The translations under genes were made by a program, and so were the position numbers. From Apiotrichum sp. Y4204 (Eukaryota > Basidiomycota > Tremellomycetes > Trichosporonales > Trichosporonaceae), in contig JAMYHL010000024.1 of the NCBI GenBank assembly GCA_025531455.1, forward strand, positions 496,001 to 560,000: a stretch of 64,000 nucleotides of DNA, in the 5' to 3' direction. Below the pieces are notes generated by a model, which made no database searches, was not told the origin of the DNA, and worked only from the letters and a program-made list of their open reading frames with translations. This document shows, in pieces, positions 20,719-33,794 of the stretch. How positions within the stretch are numbered: the stretch's first letter is position 1; each line of letters opens with the position of its first letter.

Positions 20719-23644
20719 ATGCAACTCCCGCCGCCGACACCGATGGGGGACAGAACAGCACACGCTCCGCGCCGCGGTCATCCGCTCACGACAGTGCTTC
20801 TCGGCGCGTGGCTCCTCCTCTCCTGGGCGGGCTATGTCGCGTTCACCGGCGACCAGGCCCGCGGCGGGCTGTACGGCTGCGAAATGGCGTACATGTGGCC
20901 GACGTACAACCGCGTCGAGTGGAACGGCAGCGGCAACGAGCGCTACAGGGTGTATCTCTACCGCGAGGCCGGGGTGGATCCCTCGACGGTGAGGCAGCAG
21001 CGAGCAGCAACTAAAGCAGAGCTGACCCCCAGCCCATGGGAACCCCGGTGCTCTTCCTCCCGGGCAACGCAGGCGATTTCAAGCAGGCGCGCTCGATCGC
21101 GTCCTCGGCGGCGCGCCTGTTCTTTGGCGACAAGGAGATTCCCGCCGAGGGCGGGACGAGCTGGCCAAAGCCGCTGGACTTCTTTACCTGTGCGTGAACA
21201 CGAGCTCTCATCTACCTGTGGGCCGGCTGTAGACTCCTCATCTGACGGCAGTCGACTTTAACGAGGACTTTTCGGCGTTCCACGCACCGACGCTCGAGGA
21301 CCAGGCTCGCTTTGTCGTCAGTGCGACGCCGCACATTCTCGCCGCGTACGGAACGCACGCGCCGCCGTCGCGCGTGCTGCTCCTCGGACACTCCATGGGC
21401 GGGGTAGTCGCGCGCCTTGCCGCGCTGCAGATGGACAATTCGACAATCGACGCCATTGTGACCATGTCGTCGCCGCACGCGATTCCGCCAGTAGCATTCG
21501 AGGCGCGCATGGATACCCTGTATTCGAGGATCAACTCGGCATCACACGCACACCCGGCCCCGCTCCTCGTCTCCATCTGCGGCGGCGTGTCCGACACCCA
21601 GATCGTCTCGGAGACCTGCGCCCTCCCCGACGCGCTTGTCGGGCCCGAAGACGGCTTTGCCGTCTTCACCACCGACGTCCCGGGTGTGTGGACCGGCGTC
21701 GAGCACCAGACCATGGTGTGGTGCGACCAGGTGCGCTGGCGCGTCGCGCGTGTGCTCCTGGACATGGCGTCCGCCGTCGCGCGGAAGAACAGGCTCGACA
21801 GCGCGCGCAAGTGGCTCCTCTCGCGGCCTGCGCCGAGGACAACCTCGGAATCGTCATGGAACGAGGGCAGTGTCGATGTGGTCTCCCCGAATATGAGCAT
21901 CATCGTGCAGTTGGCAGATACCACGGACAAGACGCTCGTCGACCCCCCGATCCGCGTCGAGCACTGCGCCGAAGGCGGGTGCACCAGCCCCCGTACGAGC
22001 GTGCACGCCATCCCGCGCCCCGCAAACCCCAGCGATCCCTTCCCCTTCCCCGGAGAAGGCGCAAAGTCGAGAGAATCGGCGTTTGTCGTCGACGTCTACG
22101 GCCTCCCCGTCAGCGGAAAGCTCAAAATCCACGCGCCGGGGACCTTTACCCTCGTCGGCGGCGCACACGAGCAGCATAGTGTCGGCGGGTCTTGGAGTGA
22201 GTTTACTTATGCTGTTCAAGTGGAATGATTACCCCTATGCCTCAAGCTTACCCCAGCACCATCGGACTCCACCCCGGTGCACGTCGCGCTGCGCTTCGAC
22301 CGCCCCGTGTCGTCCGTCCTCGCCTGGCGCCTCGACACGACCACAGGCCAGTGTACAGGTGGGTGAAGTTGAAACATCTGCCAAGCTGACGCCAGGCCCG
22401 CCGCCAGTACTCCACCACGAGTCCGCCGCCGCGCCGGGGTGGTCGCCGTCCCACGAGAGTAGGTACTACCCGAACACGAGCCCGCGCGCGACGCTGCACT
22501 CGCACATTTCCGGCGCACCGTTCCAGCCGTTCGTGCAGCAGACCCACGGCGTAGCTGTACACATCTACCAGCAGCCCGGGTGTCCTGTCACCCGCGTCAC
22601 GCTCTCGCTCGACTTGCTCGCCACCATCGCGAAGGCCATGCTGCGCTTCCGCCTCGCGGCCGTCGGCTGGGGTGCCGCCTGGGTGGGAATTTTCCTCTTC
22701 TTCCAGCTGAGAGAGTACCGGGCGACAGGTAGGGAGAATGTAGTGGGCGATTCTGACGGCAGGCACTGTGCCCTCGATGAGCGCAGTGATTAAGACAAAC
22801 CTGCGTCCCGGCGTCGCCATCGTGGGCGGCACCTTAATTGTCTCTCCGCTTTTCCAGCATATCTTCGGCCTCGTCCTCCCCAAAGAAAGCCTTTTCCTCG
22901 GCTCGACGCATCTCTCGCACATTCCGCTCGCGCTCCTCGTCGCGTTCTGGGCCCTCGGCCTCGTCATCCTCGTGCAGCGCATCATTGCCGTTTCAGTTTT
23001 CGTCTCGGGGCGCTTCCTCGCGCGCACCCCGCACCCACCCTCCTCAGAGCCCAAGAGCATCCCGCGCTGGTCGCCCGCCTCGGCGTCCCGCTTGCTTACT
23101 GCCGCCGCCCTCCTGCTCCTCGTCAAGCTAGCCATCCCGTGGCGCATGGCCTTTGTGGTGCTGTACCTCATTCAGTGCTCCGTCGCTGCCCGTACCTCGC
23201 GCGACGAACACGTAAGACAACCTCCCGAAGCTCCATTCTGACACCAGCTCCTGCGGCACCACCTCGCGTGCTCCGTGCTCCTCCTCATGACATTCCTCCT
23301 GCCCCTCACCCTCCCCGCCATAGCCGTGTGGGGGCGCAACTTGTGGATGAACCACGGCCACCCGTTCGCAGCCGACCACGCAATCCTCCCTCTCATTCCG
23401 GTACTCCTCGTTGTACAGGTCTGCAGCGACAAGGACCGCACAGCCAGCGTCTCCCGGGGGAAACGGTGGGTCCAGAGACGAGCTTGTGTTTGTGACTGAC
23501 AGCAGGCCCACGACAATCGTAGCGCAGGCGGCCGCCGCCCTCCTCGCAGGGACAGCGCTCGCGCTCGCCCCGCGCAGCGCCTATCTCCTCCTGCACGCCG
23601 CCGACGCCGTCTTCATCGCCCTCGCGGCCCTTCTCCTCGAGTAG
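20719..23644 (+). CDS. BST1: GPI inositol-deacylase (PGAP1/BST1)
   Basis: This ER membrane lipase removes the acyl chain from the inositol of GPI anchors, which is needed for ER exit and quality control of GPI proteins. Exons are 20719-20988, 21033-21189, 21252-22196, 22257-22358, 22396-22728, 22763-23211, 23248-23465 and 23506-23644, giving 870 residues. An N-terminal signal anchor (TTVLLGAWLLLSWAGYVAF) precedes the CEMAYMWP-type motif. An oxyanion-hole motif PVLFLPGNAGDFKQARS follows, and the catalytic serine lies in the lipase box LLLGHSMGGVVARL, the family signature of PGAP1. The C-terminal third contains several hydrophobic membrane segments. Introns 4 and 7 have GTGGGT donors. The ATG at 20719 is chosen over an upstream in-frame ATG at 20551 because it directly precedes the signal anchor. 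The gene is slightly shorter than yeast BST1 (about 1030 residues), mostly in the C-terminal membrane part. Confidence 0.93.
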
Positions 23645-23752
23645 ATGTACCATAGACTGCATGTACGCATATGAATATAAGACCTATATGACTCACCCCA
23701 AACGGTGAGCGTTTCCCCGTTGCCCCTTCGCCTCTCCTATTACTCAAACGCA

Positions 23753-24943
23753 TCACTCGGCGAGCGAACCACGCGGCAGCGCGCGGAAGCCGCTGAACGG
23801 CCCGTCCCCCCGCTGCCACATGCGCAGCATGTGCGGCGTGTTGATCCACGACGGCGGCCGGGGGGTGACGGGGGCAGGTGCGGCAGGCGCGAGTGGGGCT
23901 GGCGCAAGCGGGACAGGCGCGATCAACGCGGTCGGCGGCGCACCAGGCGCCGAGACCTGCGGCGCAACAGACGCGGGAGCCGGCGACGCCACCTCTGCCA
24001 TGTCGACAGAGTAGCGGGCCGGCGACTTTGGCGGGATCTCGGGGATGCTCTCGAGCGAGCTGAGCGAGTGCGATGGTGAGTTGCGGAGCACGTATGCGGG
24101 TGGGCGCTGTTGGTGCTGGGCGTGCTGGGGGTGCTGGGCGTGCTGAGTATGCTGGGCGGGCTGAGGGTGCTGAAGGTGCTGAGGGTGCTGCACGGGGAGC
24201 TGTTGGGTCTGCAGAGCCTGAGGAGCTCGCGGTGCATGCTGTGCTTGCGGAGGCTGCGGAAGCTGGGGGAGGCGCGGCGGGGTGCTCGGGTTAGGAAGGG
24301 AACGCGGGCTGACTGGCGGGGAAGGGAGGAGGCGTCCGTCGGCGCTAAGCCGCGGGAGGCCGCGCGGCGGCGTCGGCGGGTCGTAGGCGTACGGATTGGG
24401 GCTGTGCGCCATTGGGCGGAACGGGTCGTGGAGGGTCACAGCGGAGAAGTGGCCGGCACTAAACGCGCTGAACGACTCGTCGGACGGCGTAGGGGAGTGA
24501 GTGGAGACAGGCTCTTGCTGGCTGCGGCGGAACAGCCTGCCGAGGAATCCCTCATCCGCCTCCTTGTCCGTCCGTCGCAGCGGGACGGGGAAGAGGGAGA
24601 TGAAGCTCGACACGGAGGAGCGGCCGCTGCGGCTGCTGCGCTTTTCGGCGCGGGCGGCGGATTCGTTGCGCACCCGCGCGGCTTTCCGCCGCTTATGCAC
24701 AATCTTTGCTGTCCAGATCCCCAGGACTAGAAGGAGGATGGCGGCGGCTGCGGAGAGAGTCAGCTTTTTGTTTACGTCTATCTATTTCGCGTACCGAGGC
24801 CGAGGCCGGCGCCGAGGGCCACCCGGTCATCGGCGGACATGCTGCATGTCCCGTGGCTCAGCGAGGCGGGCAGGTTCTGCCGTTAGTGTCCATGGCCCGG
24901 GGGAGGGACTCACGGCTGCGGTGCATTCGCGCTTGATCCACAT
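23753..24943 (-). CDS. Single-pass membrane protein with Pro/Gln/Ala-rich cytoplasmic tail
   Basis: The function is unknown. Exons are 24943-24914, 24876-24795 and 24747-23753, giving 368 residues. The short N-terminal ectodomain contains two cysteines (IKRECTAANLPASLSHGTC). One transmembrane helix follows (GAGLGLAAAILLLVLGIW), then a strongly basic KIVHKRRKAARV stop-transfer stretch. The remaining 310 residues or so are low-complexity, with Ser/Pro runs and a QHPQHLQHPQPAQHTQH-type repeat. The layout matches fungal plasma-membrane sensors or adaptors of type I/III topology, many of which have extra cysteine-rich exons upstream. I see no signal peptide, so the true 5' end may lie further upstream, up to about 25260, and is uncertain. 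The gene is convergent with BST1, with 108 nt between stops. Confidence 0.72.
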
Positions 24944-27900
24944 CGCGAGGGGAGGGGGAGAGTGAGCCGGGGTCAGAGGGAGAAACAAGTGGTGTCCGAT
25001 CAACGGGCAAGGAAACGGGCTCGCCAGCGAGCACGGTGGTGAGGAAGTGGTCAACGTCGAGATCGAGACATTGCACGATCCGTAAGTCATATGCATCCCC
25101 CTCGTGGGGTTAGTAAACCTGCACCCACATGCCCAGCTACATGCCATGTTTGCACCGTTGCGAGGTCCCACTGCGCGACTGATTTTCCTTCTCGCTCCTT
25201 TCCCTCCTCCCTCTAGCCTATCGGGTTCCCGGCTTGGCGCCGCACATTCAGAGTAGGATCGCACGAGTCGCAGTCCGCAGAGTCCTTTACTGGGAGTGAG
25301 CGCAGTAGTAGTCCATGGTATGCAGTCCTTGTCCGTTGCCCCCTCGCCTTGCGGCCTTGCGGCCTTGCGGCTCTGCGGGGATGGCGAATGGCTCGATGAT
25401 GCTAGAAGATAGAATGAAAGTCGGAGTCCTTTTTAGATCCTTTATATCAATTTACCCCGCAGGCGCTAAACCCAGCCTCCATCCTGGGTCCCCTGGTGTC
25501 TCTTAAAGGCTCCCCGGCGCGTTCCCCTGCTGCCATTGCTGCGATGCTGCCGGCCATCTCTCGCGACCACCCCTGCACCCTGCGTCTCTCAATTGCGGTA
25601 CTATATGTGGGCGAGTGGCTGGGCAGCTGGGCACCTGGCGTACTCTCACTGCGACCTGCGAGGTGCAGCATGCAGCACGCAGCATGCTCTGCCCGAGTCC
25701 ATTACCTACACCTCATCTCCCAACCCTGCACGATTAATGTCCACGCATGAATCCATGTCTTGGTCCCGTATGCACGTCGCGCGCTGCGTGCGCTGGTCGC
25801 TGAAGTGCCGGCTGGAGCCAAGCAGGCATGAAGCTTGGAGGTTTTGACCAGAGCCGCAAGGCTACATGCCACAATGCCACGCCTTCCGCTGTAAATGCAA
25901 CACCTGCCACACTTCCCGTCAAGCAGATCAAAGATCAAAGATCAACAGCAGACAGACAGTCACCTGCCCAACTGGCAAGTTGCCCACCATCCCACCGTCC
26001 CTACCATGCGCAACTCGCCCGCAATGGAGGCATAGTCGCACAGCGGCAGGGCGGCGGTGGCGCGCATCAGCGGCGTCCGTGGCGCAGTAACTCCGCACAA
26101 CACATGCAGCACACCGCCATCAATCAGCCTTGAGCATGTGGTGTCTCACACCGAGAGGAGTGACAGCGCACAGTGCACAGTGCACAGCGCGGACCGTGCG
26201 GGTTCCCACGTACCCACGAACGTGTGGAAGAGGACGGCGTGCAAAGCGCAGCGCGCAGTGCGTCCTGGCCTTCGTCGTCGCCTGCGCCCGCTACGTCATG
26301 TCTACATGCATGCCCCCATTGTCTGAGCATGTCTCGTCTCTAATCTGAGCAGGAGAAACCGAGCACCACTGGACCCACCATTCGGCCCATTTCTGCAGCG
26401 CCCAGCCTTACGCATACGCTCGGAAAACTGAGGAAGCTCGAGCAGCTACGCAGGCCACAGGGGCGGCACTTCTTCGGAATATCCCCTCCGCATGATCGCA
26501 TGACACATTCCTCACCATACGCCGAGCGGATCACCCAGTCCGGCCAGTCCGCTACACCTACACCGAAGCTCTGATATAACGAAGCGAGGCCGGAAATTAG
26601 GAACGCGCTGCATGCGGTACAAGCTGCGATGGGGGTTGCTTATCTCCCCACTGCCGGCGGCAATGCTATCTCGCGCCGAGATGCTCCAATCGGCGCGAGG
26701 CCGAGGATGAAAGTCCAGTGTGGGGTCGCTTCATGAAGAAAAATTCCGTCTGATTTTTTCTGATGACTCGATTTGCGCGGGGTCGCACTCCCGCGCCCAC
26801 TGCCCTGGTGCGATAAGCGGCGCGCTCTGCGCGCTCCTCCACGCGTTGCGAGGAGCAAGGCGCGAGGCGCGAGGAGGTGCACACGCCATCATCAGAGCCT
26901 GAGTTGCTGGCGGGTTCGAACGTCTTTGTAATTTTCATTTTCTAGTTATCTATTTATTTTTCTTCGGCTGGGATTGACCGCCTCTGCACCGCTGAATGCG
27001 TTGATCGCTGACCAAGCGGGCGCTCACGCGCTGACGCTGTTTCCGTGCGTGCGAAGTAGTAGTTCTATATCGATTTGCACCGTCATAAAAGCGAGCTCGC
27101 CGTTGCTCAGTGCGGAATGCAGCATGGGAGACCGATGATGTCGCTATCCATGGGCTCTATGCGATCTATGCTATTGTTTGTTGATCGTTGACCGAGTGAA
27201 TGATTTCATTGCTGCAGCGCAGTCATAGTTTACAGTTGCCAATGCCGGCGGCTTTGGAGCCTGGTCCCAAAAGGGGGAACAGAACAGCATGACGTGGCAA
27301 TTCGGTTGGGAACTCGGCGGAGCAAGGCTGGTCCCCAGTCCTGCCGCTCTAAACTGTATCCAATCACCTCGCGGGTCCCGCCCCGCCCTCCCGGGGTGCC
27401 GACAGGCGGGCGACCGGCCGGAGACAATCGCGCGCACGAGAGCCGTCATAGCCCATAGCCGTAGCCGTTAGGGCCCGGAGGTGCCGACCGAGCAAAAGCC
27501 AGCGCGCCCGCGACTGCCCGATCCGCAATCCTACCACCACCCCAGATAGCACTCTCCTGCCGTGCAGTGGCCCTGCGTCCCTGGGGGGAGGGAGGTTCCA
27601 GGGCTCGAGGACAAGGTGATTGCGGCCAATAAACGTTGTTGTTTGGGGGCAGAGGAGTGATCACACAGAGTGTGTGCCATCATTGATTCAATGAGCTCAT
27701 CCCGGGGCGTCACCTCCGGAAACTCCTGGCTCGCCTGTCCTGGCCTGGCTGGCTGCAGGCTGCGTGTCATCCCGACAGCCGAGAGAGACACTACTATCAA
27801 AGGCTATCATTGTAATAGCGCTGCCTGCCCGCTGCCCATTGCGCCCATTCACATGCAAAGAGCAGCAAGTGCCCCGTGCCTGGCTTGGGAACAGAGACAG

Positions 27901-28163
27901 AGTGGGAGGGGGAGGACATAGGAGGTGGGGATCGGATGGACCATGGACTATGGATCATTGGATCATTGTGTGCCCTCCCGGTGGTCCAGGTCTCTTGTCG
28001 CAGTCATAGGTGCGTGCCATTGTTCCCACAGCTTCCATGAGCTCCCTCTGATCACCCGCCCCCCTGTGCCCTGCCCCTCCCCCACCATGACCCCCACGCC
28101 AGTGTTGCTGTCATGATACCCACCCACCATCCCTCCCCTCCCCTCCCCTCCGTAGCTCACCTG
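24944..28163. other. 3.2-kb gene-poor region upstream of GAPDH
   Basis: I found no exon with the codon bias of neighbouring genes and no complete tRNA. Local features are a CTTGCGGC repeat near 25349-25375, many short GCA-type repeats near 25660-25690, and a CT/CCCTCC-rich tract just upstream of the GAPDH TATA box (28129-28150). It may hold distal GAPDH control elements, an unrecognised non-coding RNA, or an unresolved upstream exon of the membrane-protein gene. Confidence 0.4.
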
Positions 28164-28172
28164 TATATATAA
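28164..28172 (+). promoter_or_regulatory. GAPDH TATA box and pyrimidine-rich leader
   Basis: TATATATAA lies about 98 nt before the ATG at 28270. It is followed by a long CT-rich stretch (28199-28256) ending in an A-rich CAAATCACA context before the ATG. This is a textbook strong fungal promoter layout. Confidence 0.75.
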
Positions 28173-28269
28173 CCCATATCCCACCTCGGCTGTGTTGTTT
28201 CTCTCCTCTTTCCCATCTCACACCTCCCTCTCTCTCTCTCCCTCATTCTCTCTCTAAAACAAATCACAA

Positions 28270-29691
<1,422 letters not shown>

Positions 29692-30363
29692 AAGGAGAGA
29701 AGACGACGACGAGAGATTATGGAGCAGTAGTTGGTTGTTAGTAGACATGAAATGCAGGCAGGGTACGCCCCCCACAACGCACAGACCACGACCTGTACGA
29801 TGTGCACACAAGCTGCACGTATCGGAGCTCGAAGCGTCTGGAGATTGGTTGCATAGGAGGAGTTTGTTGTGAACGAGGTGGGTAGATGGGCAAACAGCTT
29901 TTTGAAGCTTAGGCGATGAGCTAAATTAGCCGAGGTTCACCCCCAGGACCCAGGCACGGATCGGCAGTAGATCAGTTGATTACGGTTATCAGATCGCGGG
30001 ATTTAGGCAATCGCTTTGATATCGGATGAATGCCTCACATTCTATATGCACCACTCACCCTCAAGGCCGGATAAAAACTGCCTCTCGGCGTCAAGGAAGC
30101 GGGAAGCGAGAAGCAGAATACAGGAATCAGGGAAGTATCCCTCCTCACGGTGTACAAAGCTGGGCGAACAAAGATTTGGACGCGAGAAGGCAATCGCCAA
30201 TGATTAGCGCGGGCGGCGATCCTGAATCCTTCTGACGTTCTCGATCCGCGATGATCCCCAGAGAACCAAATAACCATGCTAACGGTCGAGTCAACCGGTA
30301 GTCAATAGCGCGAGCCCGGGGTGAAGGCACCTCGTGATGGCGCTTCGGGGAGTCCCTCACTCA
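29692..30363. other. 3' flank of GAPDH and upstream flank of a putative promoter
   Basis: No exon is seen. The first part is the GAPDH 3' untranslated region. The rest is moderately AT-rich and leads into a TATA element at 30364. Confidence 0.45.
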
Positions 30364-30369
30364 TATAAA
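30364..30369 (+). promoter_or_regulatory. TATA box of a putative gene starting at 30485
   Basis: CATATAAATT is followed by a pyrimidine-rich leader (TCTTTCTTCAATTCTCATC and more) and a CCATCATGG start context 116 nt downstream. This closely copies the spacing seen at GAPDH and at the metallothionein-like gene. Confidence 0.45.
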
Positions 30370-30484
30370 TTCTTACCACGGTCTCTTTCTTCAATTCTCA
30401 TCGTTCTCACAATCTCCAAATCTCTCATCTCAATACTGTCCCACACTTGTCTCTCGTCTTCCACTCCTCTCCAGCCTGGCCATC

Positions 30485-32097
30485 ATGGTCGACACCGTCT
30501 TCCGGCCACCTAAGGGATACTTGGCCACACTTATCGCCAGTCGTTCCCCCCGACCCCGGCCGGCCATCTGGCGGTCTGCGTACCGCAGTTCGCGAAAGAC
30601 CCCGTCCCACGGCCGTCCAAGCTACAAGAGCATACCGCTCTTGTGCCCGCCATGCCTATTCTACGGGCTCGACGCGGAGCGCCTCCGCTTTTTCCTGTTC
30701 TGCAATTCTGCAAGTAAACAGTACTGACTCTGTCAGCGACACACTAGCAGTCGTGGCACGGCACGTGGGAACCTACGTGCGGAACATGGGGGCAGAGGGC
30801 GGCGCTTGCTCATACCCTCTGTGCAAGGCAATGGGGCCTACTTGCGCCGCTTGCGCACGCGACGCACCTTGTCGAGGTGCACAGAATCCGACTGAAGAAG
30901 CAACAGTCGATAACGGGGGGGGGAGGACGAGGGCGTCGCGGATGACCTGGCGAGTCTTGACGCGTTGAAGAACGCGGCGGCGATGGTGGTGGTATACGCC
31001 GCCAACAACAAGAGGCGCGACGCCGCGCCGGTGCTGAGCTACCGTGAGTGCGACGGAGCACGGATAACTTACCGCACAAGAAGCTCCAGGTTTCCGACGC
31101 TAGTGGTCACCGTCACCGACTCTCGGCGGTCACACCTCATGCAGCTTTGCCGTTTTGGGCTTGACGAAGAACAAACCAGCAAACGAGGACGAGGACGGGC
31201 GAGATGTCAATACCATTTATTGTAGGAGCTTCCGATGTGGACACCTGAGTTGGTCTTCCCAAACTGGAGTCCATGCTTCACAATAGCAAGAGTGGAAAGC
31301 GCAGTTATAGGTATGTATCAGGTTGATACGTGCCACTTGATAAACATGCTAAAGTATCAGAATGACCGTCAGCTGTCTTGCCACGGCCTCTGGATTCTGG
31401 GCACGCTGCTTGCAGGTTAACGCAGGGGTACGACTGTTCGCAAATTTACAGCTTCAGACTTTGGAGCTCACGCCCTCAGAGACACGTACGGGTGGCAAAC
31501 AGCAGAGACTTACTCGCAGTTTCAAGACGGCAGGGGAGCGGGAGGTTAAGGATACGGAGCCGCTGGAGTACAAGAACCTCGAGTTTTTGCTCTCTCTACG
31601 GCCACAAAGAAGTGTCGGTCTGAAACGCTTACAGTCCACTCACAGCACCGAAGTGTGGCTTACCGAGACATCCAACGAGGAGCTGGCGCTCAAAAACAGC
31701 GTCTCCACGGCGGCCAACTTGCTCGCACAGATCTGGCGTCTCAAGCCCGCCGCGTTCGGGGCCAGCGCGAATAAACTGCCTCTCCACTTAAAGCGCGAGA
31801 TGCTTGGGACCTCTGCGTCCCCGCGACCTCCGAAGTCGACCCCACCAAGGCCCTGCAGCGCCACGCCGCGAGGCGTGCCCTCCAAGACTGCCCCGAGGTC
31901 AGTGTCCTCCCTGGTGAGCATTAACCGTTGTAGCCTGCCTGATGTTGTGGAGCGTGTGATCGCCGCACTGGGCCCCGAGGCCACCGATCCCACAGCTTCA
32001 TCATCTTCGGCAGCGATAGCTCAACGGCATCCAAGAAGGACAGGCACCCCGGCGACGACGTGGCCAAGGACCAGCACAAGACGAAGGCACGTTGAGC
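30485..32097 (+). pseudogene. Coding-like fragments in shifting frames (decayed or unresolved intron-rich gene)
   Basis: A good promoter and ATG (MVDTVFRPPK) are followed by stretches with the C/G-ending codon bias of real exons, but in different frames. Examples are VPQFAKDPVPRPSKLQEH (near 30580-30640), EDEGVADDLASLDALKNAA (near 30925-30985), TLELTPSETRTGGKQQR (near 31458-31510), ETSNEELALKNSVSTAANLL (near 31668-31728), PATSEVDPTKALQRHAARRA (near 31825-31885) and FIIFGSDSSTASKKDRHPGD (near 32000-32060), the last followed by a stop. I could not connect them by normal splice sites. A run of nine G at 30916-30924 sits exactly where one frame change occurs, suggesting a slip. Either this is a pseudogene with several frameshifts or a gene whose introns I failed to solve. 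No family is recognised. Confidence 0.35.
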
Positions 32098-32551
32098 AGT
32101 ACACACCAACTGTGCCATTACACACTTGCAGAACGAGTACCATCACCCGTCCTGAATCAGAAGCCTGCATCTCACTCACTGGCCTTGACTCCATCCATCA
32201 GTCACAGGCACGTTATCACGGATGTGCGGATATCCCCAGTGATACGGTGATAATGGCCGGTGTCTCCGACATTGCCCCGGTACTCCGCGATCAATCGCGC
32301 AGCACGCCCGGATCCTCCCGACGCCGGCTCACGATCGCCGAAACTATACCCACGTCCGGACATGTCTTTCTGTATATTCTGTGCGGCGCGCGGAGGGCGC
32401 GGAGCATGACCCCGGACCCCGGCACGCCGGGGAATAGGGCCCACCCCGCCAGCCCTGCGGGGGGCGGGGGCCGACGAACGCCGACCACTGCCCCGCCTCC
32501 ACCCCAGAACGGTCCCTACTGCCCAACCCTCACCAACCCTGCGATCCTGCG

Positions 32552-32999
32552 ATTCCCCTCCACGACACCGTCAGCGGCTGGCGCAGCGTAATCGGCGCCG
32601 GAGACGTTGATGTCATTGTCGACACGCGAGCGGGGAAATGCAGGTTGTCAGCTTGTGAGGAAGCAACGGGTCCCATTACTCGTGTCAGTGCCAGCACGCT
32701 CCGCGCCGCTGACGATGCCGACCGGGAGTACTCACGGGCGCCCTTGACAGCGACGACGTGGGCTTCTACACGTCCACTCCACGCTCGCAAGTCCGGAAGG
32801 AACCATGGTCGATCACATCCGCTCTGTCGCCCACCACGGCAAAGAGCAATGGGCCCGCGGAGGAACACTGTTCCGCGCCGATAAACCGATAACCAGCTAC
32901 GTGTGGGGCTCCGAGTACGAATCCAGCTGTGCGAAATCTGCCGAAAACGAGTGTGCGCAATCTGCCGAGGGCGTTGGCAGTGATATGCGAAGAGATTGA
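32552..32999 (+). other. Second patch of coding-like sequence, unresolved
   Basis: HDTVSGWRSVIGAGDVDVIV (about 32561-32620) and the 64-codon frame from the ATG at 32805 (MVDHIRSVAHHGKEQWARGG...) have the codon bias of real exons. Two other frames between them also look coding. I could not derive one continuous model. It may be the 3' end of the unresolved gene to its left or a separate small gene. Confidence 0.3.
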
Positions 33000-33474
33000 C
33001 GAGACTTCTGAAATGTGGAGCTGAAGACGAGAGGTGCTGGCATGATGATAGCGTCAAACGCGACTGGCAGGGCGTCTTGAGATATGAGATTTGATAAGCC
33101 ACCGCCGTGATGAAACAGATGTAGTGTGACTACCGAAACAGACTGTGCGGGCTGCTCCAGACAAAACATCACAGACAATAACAACTTCAACCGTCGACTC
33201 ATTCAACCAACCACGCCGTTGGCCCACCCATCGTCGTATCTGCATGGTTTTGACCACACTGCGTCCCTCGTGATCGGATCGCAGCTGGTGAGCATCTGCC
33301 CTCTGCAATCTACTCCAATACAGCTCAGCAACGTGGCACTTCTCACCATCTCTGGTTATCCTCGTCCGCACTTCCATGTCTCCGCTTACCCTGTGTTTTA
33401 TCACTGTTTCTCGACACTCCATCAGTCCCGCGACTCCTCTGCAGGCCCCGGACGCTCTCCCTTTCAAAAAGCAA

Positions 33475-33568
33475 GGCCCTTGCCCGGATTTGAACCGAGG
33501 ACCACTCCCAGACTTAAGATGGACGCGCCAACCCTAAGAGAGTATGATAGCCACTACACCACAAGAGC
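33475..33568 (-). tRNA. tRNA-Pro (anticodon AGG) with a 21-nt intron
   Basis: Read on the minus strand, the acceptor stem GCTCTTG (33568-33562) pairs with CAAGGGC (33482-33476), with discriminator C at 33475. The D-arm has the common TGGTGTAGTGG A-box. The anticodon stem CTCTC/GGGAG encloses loop TTAGGGT with anticodon AGG. The variable loop is TGGTC. The T-arm CTCGG-TTCAAAT-CCGGG supplies the B-box. The intron (33531-33511) follows position 37, the canonical site. Without it the molecule is exactly 73 nt. Confidence 0.9.
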
Positions 33569-33794
33569 CACGAACGCTGCGCGCGACGGCGCCGTCGCCG
33601 GCGATCCCTCCCTATGGCGGCGACGAGACGAGACGAGATGGGTTGGTGGGAGGTTGGCTGGTGAGAGGGAGTGTACATGAGGGTGGTGAGCAGGTGGACG
33701 AGCGCCTGAGAAGACACCTCGACCCGAACTCTCAATTCGTGAGCTCAAATACACTACATATCTATGCCAAGCAACTAATGCGAAATCCAATATT

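Noticed and set aside
26900..26925. B-box-like GGGTTCGAAC, possible tRNA
   Set aside because: No pairing T-stem, acceptor stem or A-box at the right distance.
33475..33568. tRNA-Leu(UAG) or tRNA-Lys(CUU) reading of the tRNA gene
   Set aside because: Those alignments leave the variable loop or anticodon stem wrong. The Pro(AGG) fold pairs all stems except one D-arm mismatch and gives exactly 73 nt after removing a 21-nt intron.
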